Assembly: GCF_014851395.1 (NCBI RefSeq)
Contig: NW_024041373.1
Location: forward strand, 5,036,122 to 5,100,121
Direction: 5' to 3'
From: Micropterus salmoides
Lineage: Eukaryota > Chordata > Actinopteri > Centrarchiformes > Centrarchidae
Length of the DNA stretch: 64,000 nt
Of this stretch, positions 1-12,601 are shown piece after piece. The notes beneath the pieces were generated by a model. The model was given only the letters and a program-made list of their open reading frames with translations. It was not told the origin of the DNA and ran no database searches. The number at the start of each line of letters is the position of its first letter. Position 1 is the first letter of the stretch. A program made the position numbers and the translations under genes.

Positions 1-796
1 TTCCTCCCAGGCCTCCAGCAGCTGGTTTGGTTTGCACACATTACACCCTACAATCATCCACATGCTGCGTTCATTACTGACCTACCTGATTAACATAATT
101 ATTTTACCTTCAGTGTACAATACGTTTAATTTGTTTAGTTTTTTTTGTGACTGGCTTTAGGACAGTTCATGACAATATAATGTACCAAAATGTATTTATT
201 GATTTAAAATGACTGGTGTGTATCCCACCATGTATGGTTTTGCTATTTTTTTTTTTTTTTTTTTACTTTTTGTGAAATCCTTCAATCATAAGCTAAATTT
301 GTTGGATTTAAGAATGTGTACCAGCTGAACACTGTCTAAATTTTCCCTTTAACTCTTTTCCTCCCAAGTAATAAGTGAAATGCACCTTTGATTGACATTT
401 CACAGAATTGTGTGTAGACTGCAAACACAATCTGTGAAACACCTACTCACACCTTATATTTAATCTCTTCATCATATCACCAGCAGCTATCTCTAGAAAA
501 ATGGGTGGATGCTGGTATCTCTGTGAGATGCGCACATTCTCACCACACTTCGTTCTTTTGACCTATGCATGGTTTCATGGTTTTTGTGTGTACTTATCTT
601 TTATACATGTGGTCCCTGGAATTGTGCAGGGATTATTGTATTAAATATGAGAACATTTTAAATGAGTTATAGGGTACAGTATCATACATGGTCTAATTCA
701 CAGACTGATTAAAGAGCAGTCTAGACTTCTAGGAATCTGATAGATGTGGGAAGATATTTGTAATATATTGTTCATAAAATTTTGTTTTGCTTTCAG
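1..796. other. Presumed last intron of the upstream plus-strand gene
   Basis: AT-rich non-coding sequence with a run of about 19 T at 246-264. I see no exon, RNA gene or clear repeat. It is read as intron only because a convincing splice acceptor and terminal exon follow at 797. The preceding exon, which must end with one unpaired codon base, lies to the left of the window or was not recognised. Confidence 0.4.
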
Positions 797-915
797 GCGA
801 TGATACCCTGAATTACTCAGTGGACGGCCACAGCGCTGTCTGATCACAGTTTTGTTGGTTTCTGGAACAGGGACTACAATGATTAGTATAAGAATAAATT
901 AGAATTTTGATGATT
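797..915 (+). CDS. Terminal exon (partial gene) with PDZ-ligand-like C-terminus
   Basis: A pyrimidine-rich tract ending in TTTCAG (to 796) is followed by an open stretch in phase 1 that encodes DDTLNYSVDGHSAV and stops at TGA 841-843. A perfect AATAAA signal lies at 893-898, 50 bases after the stop, so the transcript would end near 910-920. Acceptor, short open exon, stop and close poly(A) signal together look like the last exon of a plus-strand gene whose body lies to the left. The last three residues Ser-Ala-Val fit a class I PDZ-binding motif, which would suit a membrane receptor, channel or scaffold partner; that is inference. I do not recognise the protein. Only 15 codons are visible, so chance is possible. 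Confidence 0.5.
893..898 (+). terminator. Poly(A) signal AATAAA of the upstream gene
   Basis: Canonical hexamer 50 bases after the TGA of the terminal exon. Confidence 0.45.
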
Positions 916-1139
916 TTAAAGCAACAACATGTAATACTAACATTTTCATATTTTCAATTTAACAATGACAATTGCCCAGATAGAGTGGTATACTCTGGAT
1001 TACTTTTAATAAAAACATCTGGTTTTATGGTATTCCAGTATCTTGGCCACTGTTATTACATGCCAATCAAAACAATAATGTTTTCAGTTATTTTTAACAG
1101 CACATGTAACATGTTTTGCATGTTGTCAAATTTCACCTA

Positions 1140-1455
1140 CAGACTAATAGACCACTGAGCGCAAGTTTCACTTCCCATGAAATTTGCTACTGATATCCGA
1201 GGTGCCCAGAGGATAAAATATGCTTTTCACCTGCAAAACTCATGACATTACCATCAGTCATAGCTGTGTTAGTGCTAATTAGCAAATGTTAGCATATTAA
1301 TATGCTAAACTGAGATGGTGAACATGGTAAACATTAAACCTGCACAACATCAGTATGTTAGCATTGTCACTGTGAGTATATTAGCAAGCTGATATTAGCA
1401 TAGCTTAAAGCACTATTGTGCCTACGTACAGCCTCACAGAGTGGCTAGATTTATT
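1140..1455. repeat. Dispersed teleost repeat rich in TTAGC/GCTAA words
   Basis: The sequence repeats words such as TTAGCAAATGTTAGCAT, ATGCTAAACT, ATGGTGAACATGGTAAACAT and ATGTTAGCATTGTCA, and ends in a CAGCCTCACAGAG block. I know this pattern as a high-copy interspersed repeat of percomorph fish. No coding capacity is visible. Confidence 0.45.
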
Positions 1456-1789
1456 GGATGTGTTGTTTTAGGCAGGTACATTTCAATATTTCATTTTTGG
1501 ATGGGCCAAAGTATGCTAATTTTGGCTGGGTCTTTAAAAAACAGATGTTACTGTTTACTTTCCTTTGATTGTTTCCAACTGGTAGTCTTGCCAAAACAGA
1601 AATGTGAATATCACCTGGTTGAGTTTGACTTTAAAAAAAAAAGCATTTTCAGTGCAGAGATAGCTTATTATTCACCTGTGACAGTACAAGCACACACAGG
1701 TATGTTGTTCAAACTGTGAGTCTGTCAGAGGATATTAGTCTCACCACAGTCTGCTTAGTTTGGATTATACTGTAGTTTTTGTCACCTTG

Positions 1790-2360
1790 TTTGGACATGT
1801 TTTTAGATCACTTTGATTTGTTTGGACTATTTAATATCCTTTGGATTTATCTTGTAGTAACCGAAAGTGGTTTTGCGCTGGGCCACCCTGCAGTTGCCAT
1901 TTACTGATCCCCTAGTGGTGATTCTATTAGTATTTGTTTTTGTCACATATGGAAAAAGCACAGCGTGAGGAAGGTTATTCAAACATTTAAAAATTAATTT
2001 GATAAAAGAGAACTTGATAAAACTATCATAACTAAGCAAATTGTCTTCAGTATTATACAAGGGTTATTTTTGATCCATTAGTGAAAATATCAAGGCTTGC
2101 ATAAACAGCTGCCTTGAGAGGTACTGTATGTATCATCTCATCATTCTAAAACATTTCAAAGTCGCATTTACAGTTTTGCATAGCTTCTTAACATGTTTAT
2201 CAAATTTAGATTTGGAATCCAAAATGAAACTGAGGAATTTAAAATCATTGACTTCCTCTATCTCCTCTTGATCTATTTTAAATAAGCTTTTCTTTTGCTT
2301 TCCTTCTCATAGAAAAATACATTGACAACTTTTTTTCAGATTCAAGGTTAGATGACATAC
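1790..2360 (-). mobile_element. LINE fragment, C-terminal end of reverse-transcriptase ORF
   Basis: The minus strand reads NDFKFLSFILDSKSKFDKH, KKLCKTVNATLKCFRMMR and then LIFKCLNNLPHAVLFPYVTK and RITTRGSVNGNCRVAQRKTTFG. These blocks match the region after the polymerase domain and the C-terminus of fish non-LTR retrotransposon ORF2 proteins. Frameshifts and stops interrupt it, and the catalytic part is missing. A dead 5'-truncated copy. The clade is not assigned. Confidence 0.6.
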
Positions 2361-3306
2361 TGTATGATATATGATATATGATATTTGGATGTGAGTGAAA
2401 AAATTGCAAATAGACATGATGTCCAGAGAGGGAAATGGCAACTGGTATGTAGCGTGAAATGTCTTATGAAATGCGTGAAAAGGCTGAGAGAGTGCTTGGG
2501 GATGTACAGGGGTCCCTGTACAGGTATGCTGACAATGAATTAATGACGACAATCTGTTTAATGACGACACTGCATTCAGACCACGGCCAAGCGTCCCAGC
2601 TATCCCCCACGGTGTAGAGAGCCCTCCTCTGATGTGTGGCTGTCTCCACTTCCACAAATGAAGCCCATGACCATGACAATAAAGCAAGATTGTTCCATTT
2701 CTACTCTGCCTCCATCATCCCATCCTCCCTTCCTCTTCCCTTCCTTCAGCTGCTGCCCTGTTCAGCAGCTCAGAGGGCCTCATCATGTGCTAATCATTTG
2801 GAGATTCTCAGCCACCTCCTTAATTTCCAGCTGGTCTCTCCTTCCCATCACTTTTCTGCTACATCATCTGTTCAGCCATTACCACACAGAGATCTGAGCT
2901 AGATGATTGTCTCTCTATGTTTTGGAAGGACAGAATGCCTGCCACAGAATGCACAGTCAGCACTCCACCACCTAGCTCACTTCCTGCTTCCTTTTGTAAA
3001 GCCACAGTTTATAACTGTTTATTACTCGTCGCATCCACCCCCCCATCATCCTTAGGCCCACAGCAATACGTCCTTCAGGTAATGTCCTCATGGCAAAGGG
3101 ACTTGACAAATGGGGAATGTCAATTCTCTACCAGGGAGGCAGGATGGTCTGCAACAACCTTAACCACCTTGGCTGCACTCTCTTCTGCACGTCAGGAATA
3201 CCTGTCCCCACAATCCAACCACACCTGCAGACTGACACACACAGCACATGATACATGACATGTGATCAGAGGCTTTCATTTATATTCTATTATTTATTGT
3301 TAAATA

Positions 3307-3355
<49 letters not shown>

Positions 3356-6300
3356 CCATTTAAACCCCGACTGCATTTTGAAAGGTGCTCCTGAGGACGG
3401 CTTGAACACTTTATGTCCACCATAACAGATTCCCCATCAAATCTGAATCGAACACACAAGTTCAACTCAAAAGATGCCACATGAATATTTTTTTGGCCTT
3501 CATCTCCCCTGAATCCACAAGGCTGACTGCTCTTTCTGTCACAGATCACATGTACACAATCTTTTTTGATATGCACTTCGTTAGTATTGCATAGAAAGTT
3601 CCCTCTGATCCCTCTAGTCGTAGCAACAGAGTGTATGCAGCATTTAGAAAGTAATTTTGGAATGGTTGAGCATTTTTGCATTACTCTGGATAGCATCAAT
3701 CTGTGAAAACAGACATCGGCAATTAATTTCATATTTGACATTCTCCCCTCTATCCACCCCTTCTCTGCGGTCCACTGTCAATCGTACGTGCTCTTCCGAG
3801 AAACACACAGTGAGAGATGTTCGTGACAGTTTGACTGTCTGGGTTCTGTTTTGATTCTTATTCTTATTCTTTAATTAGTATTTAGTAAGGGTGCTGCTTA
3901 GATTTCTCTCCTGGCAATAAGATTAATCAGTCAGTCATCAGTTTGTTTAAATCAAACTTAACAAAGGATGCACATCTAGAAAAATGTTCACCCAACCACA
4001 GAATGACCATACCACCCAAAATAGCCCACAATCAAAATATTCATGTATTTAAAGAACCACAGTCCACAAAACAAAGGATAATCCAACTCAGAATTCCACA
4101 GTCCAGTACTAAGGAACGTGACTGTGATCCCCAAGTTATCACAGCTCAGCTCATTTAGGAGAATTTCCATGTATTTCACTATGATCTAACTGAGGAGGAA
4201 ATGAAGACCATATTAGGATTCAACAGGAAATGGAGATTCGTTCCCATGCAATGGAGCACGGAGCACAGGGACTATCCATTCAGTGTTGCACTCTGACGCA
4301 TATTTTTCCATAGGTTTACATTTGGAGCTGGAGTTTATTCTCTACCCTCTAAACTGCACACTTTCCTGTTCTTTTAATGCAAGTGTGGCCTTGCATCAGA
4401 TTTTTATTTTCATGTGACATTTCTCAAAGAAACAGTGACTTTTTTATTACCTGTTTTGTCTCCATAAAAAGGGTTACCAGTTGTACATACACTCCAAATA
4501 GCTTTTCATACCCAACACTCCTTCTTTGGTGATTTTCAAGTTTCTTGGCTTGCTTGGAAAAATTTTGAAGTTTCCCAGGAGGTTTCAGGGTCTTGGCTTG
4601 CAACCTTTTGTATGTTTTATGTCTCACAAGATGACACCATAATAATGGTATGTATGGGAATGTATACTTGGTAATGGGTTTTGGGAGGTAATTTCACCAC
4701 TCTGTATACGAGTTCTCCAGAACACTAATAAGTAGAGTAATAAGTAGTAAGGATTTTCAGTCACTTTTCCTGTTCCATGATTTAATTGTACAGGCTTTGG
4801 AAAACAGAATTCTCCTGCAGGGCTTTCCAAATATCCTCATCTGTAGCTTGGAGACTTTTAGACGTGCCCCTCAAGTGTCAGGTTGGTGTTGGGGTTCATC
4901 CACAGGAGCTCTTCACAAAGCATCCACTTCTGTATTGTACTTCCCTTTACAGTTTCTACCATAAAGACAATTCCTGTAGGTGGAGTGCTGAGCCCTCATG
5001 TACTGCACAGCTTTCATACTGAAAGATGGCATAGTCACAAAATTTAAGAAGCACGTATGCACAGAAATCTCCACATGTATATAACTGTGCACAATTCAGC
5101 ACACAAGGATATCTCTTGGCAATCTGAATCAGCTCATAAACCGTCTCTGTCATTTCTGAACTCATGCTACCTCCAAACTCTGCCATGTGCGATGTCCTCC
5201 AGCCGCACCAAAGCAGCCATTGCTTATCAAGTAAGCACAATCATGTTCATCCTTTTAAAGGCCGCACCTAATCGCTTACACTTTATTGACGTAATTCCAC
5301 ATCATCTATGGGATCAATTATGCATCACACTTCTGGGTGCATGCCCACCCACCCAACACTGTGTCCCTGACATGAGTTAACATCTCCACGTCAAATGAAC
5401 AGATAAACTGTCCAGGTTACCGGCGATCTTTGTTGGCACTTTGAGTAAGGCATGCCATCTATGTGAAATTAGTTTTACTAGGTTTTCATTGCACTCAATA
5501 AGGCAGACTTGAAGCAGGCACAAAGCTAGAAGATGTAGAACAGGGGTGTCTTTTTTCATTCATTTGACACCCTCATATTTTGCACAGTTATGGAGAACTA
5601 TAAAATGGAAATGATGATGCCAGTTGGGTTTTGGCCTTTCTGATGCTAAATATTATACACATAAATGATCAGACTATTATGTTGTGTCACATAATTAGGG
5701 TTTTTCATTAACCACTCCATAGACATGGCATAGTAACTGGAGTGGAAACATTATTTTTTATATTATAAAACCATAATATTTTTCCTCTGTCTTCTCAGGT
5801 CAATGGCACTTCACTCTCCTCGTTTACTCCTCTCACGGAGAGTGAAGCATCAGAACTCCTGAAATAAAGCTGTCCCACTACATGCCCACTGGACCTGATT
5901 CCAACCAATCTCCTCCAGGCCATATCTCCTACCGTGGTGCCGGCGATCAATCATGTGATAAATACTTCTCTGGCTTCGGGAACCTTCCCAACAGCCCCCT
6001 TGTCTTTTTCTGGTTACCCAGGTGTAATGTCACACCTCTAATCTGAGTCCTTATGTCCCCACCCCTTTTCTATAACTTATGAATTGTTAAACTCTTGAAT
6101 TGTTGTTCTGCATAAATGGTTACGATTATGACAAGTTAGTACTTAGCATTAACACATCACAGACTAACCACCATGTAGAGCATTTTTCTTGCACAATAAT
6201 TTAATGAATGAAAACAAAACAAAAAAATAAAACAGCTGTTTTGTTGAACTGGAATAAATACTGTAGTCTACTAGTAAGCTACATAGTAGCCTAGTTTATA

Positions 6301-7090
6301 CTGTTATCTAAGGGGAGATACGTGCCAACACATGAATGGCAAGTACTGACACTAGATTTTTTCCACTTCAAGCACTGCACATAACAGAAGGGAGATGAAT
6401 TGTGGCACCAGCTGGGAATGAATCAGTGAGCGGATTGTGAAAATGGGTAGGGTGGGTTTCCGGGCAGGGGCGTTAGAAGTGGGGGGGGGAGTAGAAGTGA
6501 TCACCCAGGACCACAATGTGGGGAGGGCCCTCGAATAGTCTGAATGAACCGTTTGTTTTTGTTTGCAAAAATGCTGGAGCAACGTGCCTTGTGACAGTCA
6601 CATCTTTACCCAAGAAAGGGAATTTGGCGCACCAAAATAGAAAATAAAATAAAGAGAAGTAAAACAACTGCTAATTTTGTTTCAAAGAAATGTGAGCACA
6701 ATCACAACTAACACAGTTAAAGAATGGTTTGGACTAACATCAGCAGTTAGTCGTTTAGATTGAAGGCAGACGAAGAGGAATTGAGCTTGACACACATTTG
6801 CATCGTAGGCTAGAACATAAATTATTTATCAGCATCATAAATGAATGATCATCATAGCTACAGTGTCATATGACATTGTGTCTACCAACATTACCTACCA
6901 AAGCAAACATCAGGAAACACATGTCCCCTCAACACATGGCAACTTTGCAGCTGTTTCAACTGAAAGGAGCTTAGCACCAATAATATCAAGTAGCCTGTTT
7001 TATTGTATGTTGTTAGTCTATAAACAGGCTAACAGACTAATATCAAGCATGTATGTTTCAGATTATTACTTGTTTAAATGTAGGCTGAAC
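2361..7090. other. Intergenic stretch without a recognised gene
   Basis: It contains an (ATT)n microsatellite at about 3309-3353 and several chance open frames, none with splice context or a recognisable protein. A pyrimidine-rich block lies at 2680-2900. Apart from the microsatellite I see nothing here that I can name. Confidence 0.5.
3305..3355. repeat. (ATT)n microsatellite
   Basis: About 15 uninterrupted ATT/TTA units. Confidence 0.95.
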
Positions 7091-7092
7091 AG

Positions 7093-7325
7093 CGGGTTGG
7101 CTGTGATTCAGGTGGTAGAGCAGGTTAGCTGTTAATCGGAAGGTCAGCGGTTCAATCCCTGTCCCCCCCTAGGCCGCATGTCTGAACCTGGAATTGTCCC
7201 TTGTGGCTGCTCTGCCAGTCTGTAAATGTTAGTTTCTGTTTCTTTTGTGGATGTAGTGTCAAAGAACTTTGAGTGGTCGAAAAGACTAGAAGGGCGCTAT
7301 ACAAATACGGAGCATTTACAGTGCA
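7093..7325 (+). repeat. tRNA-derived SINE
   Basis: The 5' part has the internal RNA polymerase III promoter layout of a tRNA: GGTGGTAGAGCAGGT (A-box-like) and, about 45 bases on, GGTTCAATCCC (B box). A tRNA-unrelated body follows and ends with a teleost SINE/LINE tail (ACTAGAAGGGCGCTATACAAAT). It is a retroposed SINE and not a functional tRNA gene, since no complete cloverleaf forms. Confidence 0.7.
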
Positions 7326-7939
7326 TTTGTGACTACCCTAATCACCACTACACATTAATTTGTACAGTTGTTAGCTCAATTTTTTGTAAACATTTTTCAA
7401 AAGATGCTGAGAGACAGGTACCAAGAGAGGAAGGGGGCCCACAGGGACTGCTAATGTGTAGGGCCCAAATCTCTAGTATTACGTTACAAGACGTGGACAC
7501 AGTGGATATTTTACAAGCACAGGCCAGGCAAAGCAACAGTGAACAGCGTTGGTTTCGATAGACGGCAAAAATCAACAGATCAGACACATACAGGGAGAGA
7601 GAGACAGAGAGGCAGGCTCAGGCAAGCCGGTGTGTGTGCAGGAAGAGAAGGTATGTGCGTACGTAGAAAATAAAACAGCAAGGTGAGCAGATTACTGCTG
7701 CTTTCATGTTTATAACAAGCTGTGTTTGAGTGTTATCCAGTGTTAAGCTTTAAGATTATCATGATAATAGAAACCTGTTCTTCTCTTACTCTGAACAAAG
7801 TAGTCTACACAAAAAAGAAGAAGGTGAAGAAAGTGGTGAAACATTCGTAATCACACTGTCATGATGAGTTAAAGTATAGATGACATGCTTGGATAGTTTC
7901 CCTCTATGTAACTTCCTGTTTGCTCTGAGTGTGTGTCAA

Positions 7940-8480
7940 GCCATGCCAATTGTATTTATATAGCCCAATATCACAAATCTGCAGCATATGACAACCTTTG
8001 TCCTTTGACGCTAAAAAAAACTGAACATGACCTCCTCCACCACGGAACCTGCAAGAGTGAGTGACTACACAAACACACAAGAGGCAAAATCCAGAGAGAG
8101 AGAGAGAGAGAGAGACAGCTGTGCCAAGGCTAGCTAGCTAGCATTCTAACTTAAGTAGACGTCTCTGCAACAGAACACATGTGTTTGACATAAAGTCTGT
8201 CATGATGAGTGATTTCTTCACATTCTGTTGATTATATTTTTTAACCTAAATTCCTACATAAAGGCCTCAATAGAGTTAGATTGTCTGAAGTCAGCAGGGA
8301 GGTTATTCCAAAGAAAGTGGTCACGATAAGAAAAGGCCCTGCAGCCAGCTGACGTCTTTTTAACTTTGGACAGAAAGCGTCCCTGTGTTCTGAGAGCGCA
8401 GAGCACGGGATGGGAATATGCTTGAGCATGTGTGAGTTATGTCCCTGGGAGCTGGTGAGTCATGGTGTAATGAGTCTGTC
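7940..8480 (-). repeat. Dispersed LINE/L2-associated repeat with an (AG)n tract
   Basis: The left end CAATTGTATTTATATAGCCCAATATCAC is the reverse complement of the usual 3' end of fish L2-like LINEs. The block from about 8260 (GGTTATTCCAAAGAAAGTGGTCACG, then AAGAAAAGGCCCTG) is also a repeat I recognise from teleosts. An (AG)n run lies at 8093-8115. No intact coding capacity. Confidence 0.5.
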
Positions 8481-8742
8481 GGTCATGCTGGGGGAACTCA
8501 GACTGAAACTCTGTTGAAAGATTGCTCCCACCTCCTCCTGTGGTGGGCGGGCACTTCTCTCATTTCATCCACAAACATAATGTGTCTTCCATTGTTATAC
8601 AGATGAAACCCCGCTCTACCTACCTTTAGGGTCCATCTGGGGAATGATGACGGCATTTCTCACTATTTTGAAAATCAATTAATGGAGAAAATAATCATTA
8701 GTTGCACTTGATACAAAAGAGTTAAAAATGAACTCTTAATGC

Positions 8743-8746
8743 ATGC

Positions 8747-8780
<34 letters not shown>
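8743..8780. repeat. (AAT)n microsatellite
   Basis: About ten uninterrupted AAT units. Confidence 0.95.
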
Positions 8781-8789
8781 CCTAACATA

Positions 8790-9205
8790 TAACAGTCACA
8801 GTCATGGAAATTTTTCTTTCTGCAATGAGTACTTTTACTTTAATACTTTACGTACATTGTCCCGATTAAACTTACATACTTTTACTTTACGAACATTTTC
8901 AATGCAGTATTTTTACAGCGTGGTATAAGTACTTTTACTTAAGCAAAGGATCTGAATACTTCACCACTGACACACAACACAACCTGTGTAACTTTAATTA
9001 GTATTCGAAGGGCAACCTATTTAAAAAGAATATCATTGTTCCATAAAAATAAGTTTGCCTACTGTATTTTTAAATTCTACTTGTCATGTCAGCAACCTCT
9101 GACAAACATAACCATACTAATAGCACTTTTCCCTTTTGATACTTTGTACTTTGACTCAAGTAGAAATTTAAACTGAAGGATTTGTTTACTTCATCCACCA
9201 CTGCT
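8790..9205. repeat. MITE-like repeat with 'acttttactt' ends
   Basis: Blocks such as GAGTACTTTTACTTTAATAC, AAGTACTTTTACTTAAG followed by GGATCTGAATACTTC, and a second truncated copy at 9120-9205 ending CATCCACCACTG correspond to a short, non-coding DNA-transposon-type repeat common in teleosts. A related stretch is at about 35130-35240. Confidence 0.45.
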
Positions 9206-9934
9206 TACATAAACAGAATATAAGTATTGTTGCGCTAAAAATATTTTGTTTGTCTAGAGATTTTCAGCTTCAGCAGCTTGGCAAACAATGGTGTGGAGCC
9301 AAAAGTCCCTCAACTCACAAGTTGATATACTGGAAATGTTGATTCAGTGTGACACTGGCTGATGAAGACAGACTGAAATAGGCACATGGAGGAGAGGTCA
9401 AATATGAGCATCATGTTTGACCTGCCAGAAACCGCTGAGAAGCAGGATGATTTCCTGTCATATGCTATGTGAGGGGAACAGCTTGTTCCCTTTTTATGTT
9501 ATCTTCCAAGCGATAACAAAAGTAAAATTCACTTGGGCAGTTAATTATGCACAATACCTGACAGCTGCTGCAGGGCAAAAACATAATGTTGTGTCTTGTG
9601 ATGCTAATCATGTTTCCATTCCACTAGCCCAATCTCCCTGATGCTTCCTATTGAAATACTTTTTATTGGAATTAGATACCCAACTCCCATTTGCCAGGCT
9701 GAGTAACATCAGAAATTTACTGGACAGAAACAGATTTCAAGTAGGCTCCGTTAAGAATGTACAGGAAGAAAACTGAATCCTTTAATGTCTTGTAATTTAT
9801 CTATTTCATAGTAGTGGGCTGAGAAAATAAAGTAATGCCAGAGTGTTCATAATGGAACTGATGTCCATATTAAACATACATTGTAAAAGTGAACACAACA
9901 TGGACAGCGCTATACCTATACCATATATTACTAC

Positions 9935-10116
9935 CAGTTCATTTCCATGTAGGGAGAAAATACCACTCGGTTAAGGGATTGGTAGCTCTTTACTTAGGGG
10001 AAATTACAATCACAGATATGTAGACATGTTTACATATTTGTGACTGTAATTTCCCTAAATAAAAACATACCATTCCCTAATCGAGTGGTATGTTCTCCCT
10101 ACATAGAAATGAACTG
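9935..10116. mobile_element. Fold-back (MITE-like) element
   Basis: The left arm starting CAGTTCATTTCCATGTAGGG pairs with a right arm ending CCCTACATAGAAATGAACTG. The arms stay complementary for roughly 85-90 bases with scattered mismatches, leaving a loop of only a few bases. The arms also share ATACCACTCG and GGGAAATTACA. There is no coding capacity. It could be a non-autonomous DNA transposon or a small-RNA-forming hairpin. I could not identify a target duplication. Confidence 0.7.
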
Positions 10117-10587
10117 ATTTGCACAAACCAGAAGAATTCCTCTGCATTATTAATTCCCCCTCTAATCCCTGGAAATGTGAAGACTGCCCGAGGACAAAGC
10201 ATGGCTGCTGTTTACCTCTGAGAAATCTCCTAACCACACCCTACACCTTAACCCCTCTTTATCCTTTCTCTGTGTGTTTAACTACCAGTCTATTGTCATG
10301 GCTCTGTGAGCGTAGGTGTGGCTCCTCTTTAGAATTACAGTCATTGACAGTAAACACAGGGAGTAAATCCAACTTAAAACAGAGAAAGCAGGGCAGGAAA
10401 AGCAAGCATTGCACTTCAGTAACCCACCATGATTTTAAGTAAGATAATAAAAAATACCTTTACGCTTTATGGTTTCCTATGTTCCCTAGAATTTCCTTCA
10501 GTTTCTGACCTGGCTCTGACCTGCCTGTCAGTGAAGCTCACAGGCAAAGGTGGGCGGAGCGTCCTTTATTCCATTGCAAATAGACTA

Positions 10588-10590
10588 AGA

Positions 10591-10622
<32 letters not shown>

Positions 10623-10633
10623 ATACACACGAA
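10588..10633. repeat. (AC)n microsatellite
   Basis: About 20 AC units with two interruptions. Confidence 0.95.
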
Positions 10634-10969
10634 CACACGCAGGAAGATGTCTTATCATGTGCAGCCACAAATAACATCACTCATGCTGCAAAAGACAGTC
10701 AGGCAGACTGCAGCAAGCATCGACACGCCCAGAGACCTGCTTTACTGGAACTAGTGGGTTACTCATTAGACATGAAGAAAGAAAGAGAAAAGATAAAGAC
10801 CTGTTCTTCTGTTGTAGTATAGAGGGTCACAACTCCTGGATGCATAAACAAATTAAGAGCAAAGAAATGATAGTCCATCACTTCTTGTAATTTAAAGTCC
10901 AACTGAAATCCCTTTCTGTAGTAAACAATGATGTCTACATGTTTTTTAAATGCAATTAAATTAATAACT

Positions 10970-11665
10970 TTATTGCAGACACAGGTCCATATAACACATC
11001 ATACAGTACACAATACAAGGAAATACATAAATATAAAAAATACATATTAGCCTTGGATATACAGACTATTGCACCAATGTCATCTTCACCTAGAAGTGTA
11101 TCTATAGCAGCTTTTCAGAGGACTGACTATGGCTTCAATTATCTGATTCTCTGACTTGTCCAGGCGACACATAAAACTAAACATCAGTTTTCTTAAGAGT
11201 GCCTACCAAGTTGGCACTCTAGTAGACACAAACAAATGATTAGCACTATGCCACCTAGGGACATGAAGCAGCAGCCTCATTGCATCATTATATGCTACCT
11301 TAAGCCTCTACATACTCTTTTTCTTATAGTTAGACCACAACTGAGCAGTACAAAGCGGTGTAATGTAGGTTCTAAACAGAGAGCACTTCACACGGTCAGA
11401 ACACATGGAAAAGTTCCTTATAAGCACGTTAGCTTGAGAATAAATGATGCTATAGGTCTTTGTCATCCGTCCAGTCATTAGATATGACATGACCTAAATA
11501 TTTAACTTCCTCACACACAGCAAGAGGGCTATCTGACAAATAAAAGGTCGGGAAAGTTGACTTCCTGTCCTCATCGTTTCTAACTATCATTATCTGACTT
11601 TTCTTAGCGTTATACTTTATGTCATAATCAAGGCCATACTGAGAGCACACCTTCATCATCTGCTG
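10970..11665 (-). mobile_element. LINE fragment (post-RT region)
   Basis: The minus strand at 11450-11659 reads MMKVCSQYGLDYDIKYNAKK, SQIMIVRNDEDRK and CEEVKYLGHVISNDWTDDKD. The adjacent frame (11308-11490) continues with QANVLIRNFSMCSDRVKCSL followed by FRTYITPLCTAQLW. This is the segment just after the catalytic domain of a fish non-LTR retrotransposon polymerase. At least one frameshift is present and the catalytic FADD box is absent, so the copy is inactive. Confidence 0.65.
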
Positions 11666-12601
11666 CAGCCCAGCACTATATGGACATAGCAGGACTAGGT
11701 TAGGACAATGTTAATAGTTTTTTATCATTATAATGAAGAAAAACGTCTTTGGCTCTCAGAGCGCCTGTATTACACTGTAAGGAACAAGAGTAAAGTAATG
11801 AAACTTGCGCTGTAGCCTACGTATCCAACGCATTCCCATTTCAATGCTGACACTTTCAGACATGGATTTTACGCTAACGGTACCCTTCAGCATCTGTATG
11901 AAACACCCTCATTTGCTACGTTGCAGCAACACAAGAGAAGCTTACCCTGTCAACACCTTTATCACGAACATAGCTACTGCTAGCTAACTAGCACTTCCGG
12001 TCTGTACAGAACGCCCCAGAGCGTCTCATAGAGACTATATGCGTCTATAAGACGCACCCGGTGCGTCTCACACACAGTCAAATAACTACGTTACGTCACT
12101 TTTTCTGAGAGCGTTGGTATTGGGAGACAGCGTGTTGTTAGTGCTATTGAAGAGTAAGGACTTCACCAGCAAGCAGACTGGTGAAGTCTGTAAAAAGCAG
12201 TGCTCTCTTTCCCAGCGAATGTTTGTTTTGTGACTCTTTCAACAAGATAAGGTGCAGCACAAGAGCTATGTTCATGTTTGTGAGATAAAAAGGAGACTTT
12301 AGCAGGAAAGCTAATGTGTCTTGTTGTTCAAAAGTCTGTATCCCTTGTGGTGTGTAGCAGGCTGCTGATTGGCTCCGTGTGACGTCTGCTCTGCCTATGA
12401 TAGAACACTGACTTTACTGCTGATTGGCTGTATCAAAAAAAGGCCTTCATCTATGTAGCTTGATAATGGAAGGGTATTGTGTCTAACGCAAAACTAAGGG
12501 GTGCCAATGTGAAGCCAAAATATACAACATACACATGTTTACCTTTTGGTTTCTGATTCGTTTCTCAAAGGAGAACACACAATACAATTTCATTTCATTT
12601 A
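11666..12601. other. Unassigned stretch between LINE and Tc1 copies
   Basis: No gene is recognised. At 12050-12068 there is a perfect inverted repeat (AGACGCACC, one base, GGTGCGTCT) within a small cluster of GCGTCT words (12021-12068). Confidence 0.4.

Noticed and set aside
3280..3741. 153-codon minus-strand ORF ending in a run of Ile
   Set aside because: The Ile run is the translated (ATT)n microsatellite; the rest matches no family I recognise and lacks splice context.
7093..7165. A tRNA gene
   Set aside because: A- and B-box-like words are present but no full cloverleaf forms, and the unit continues into a SINE body.
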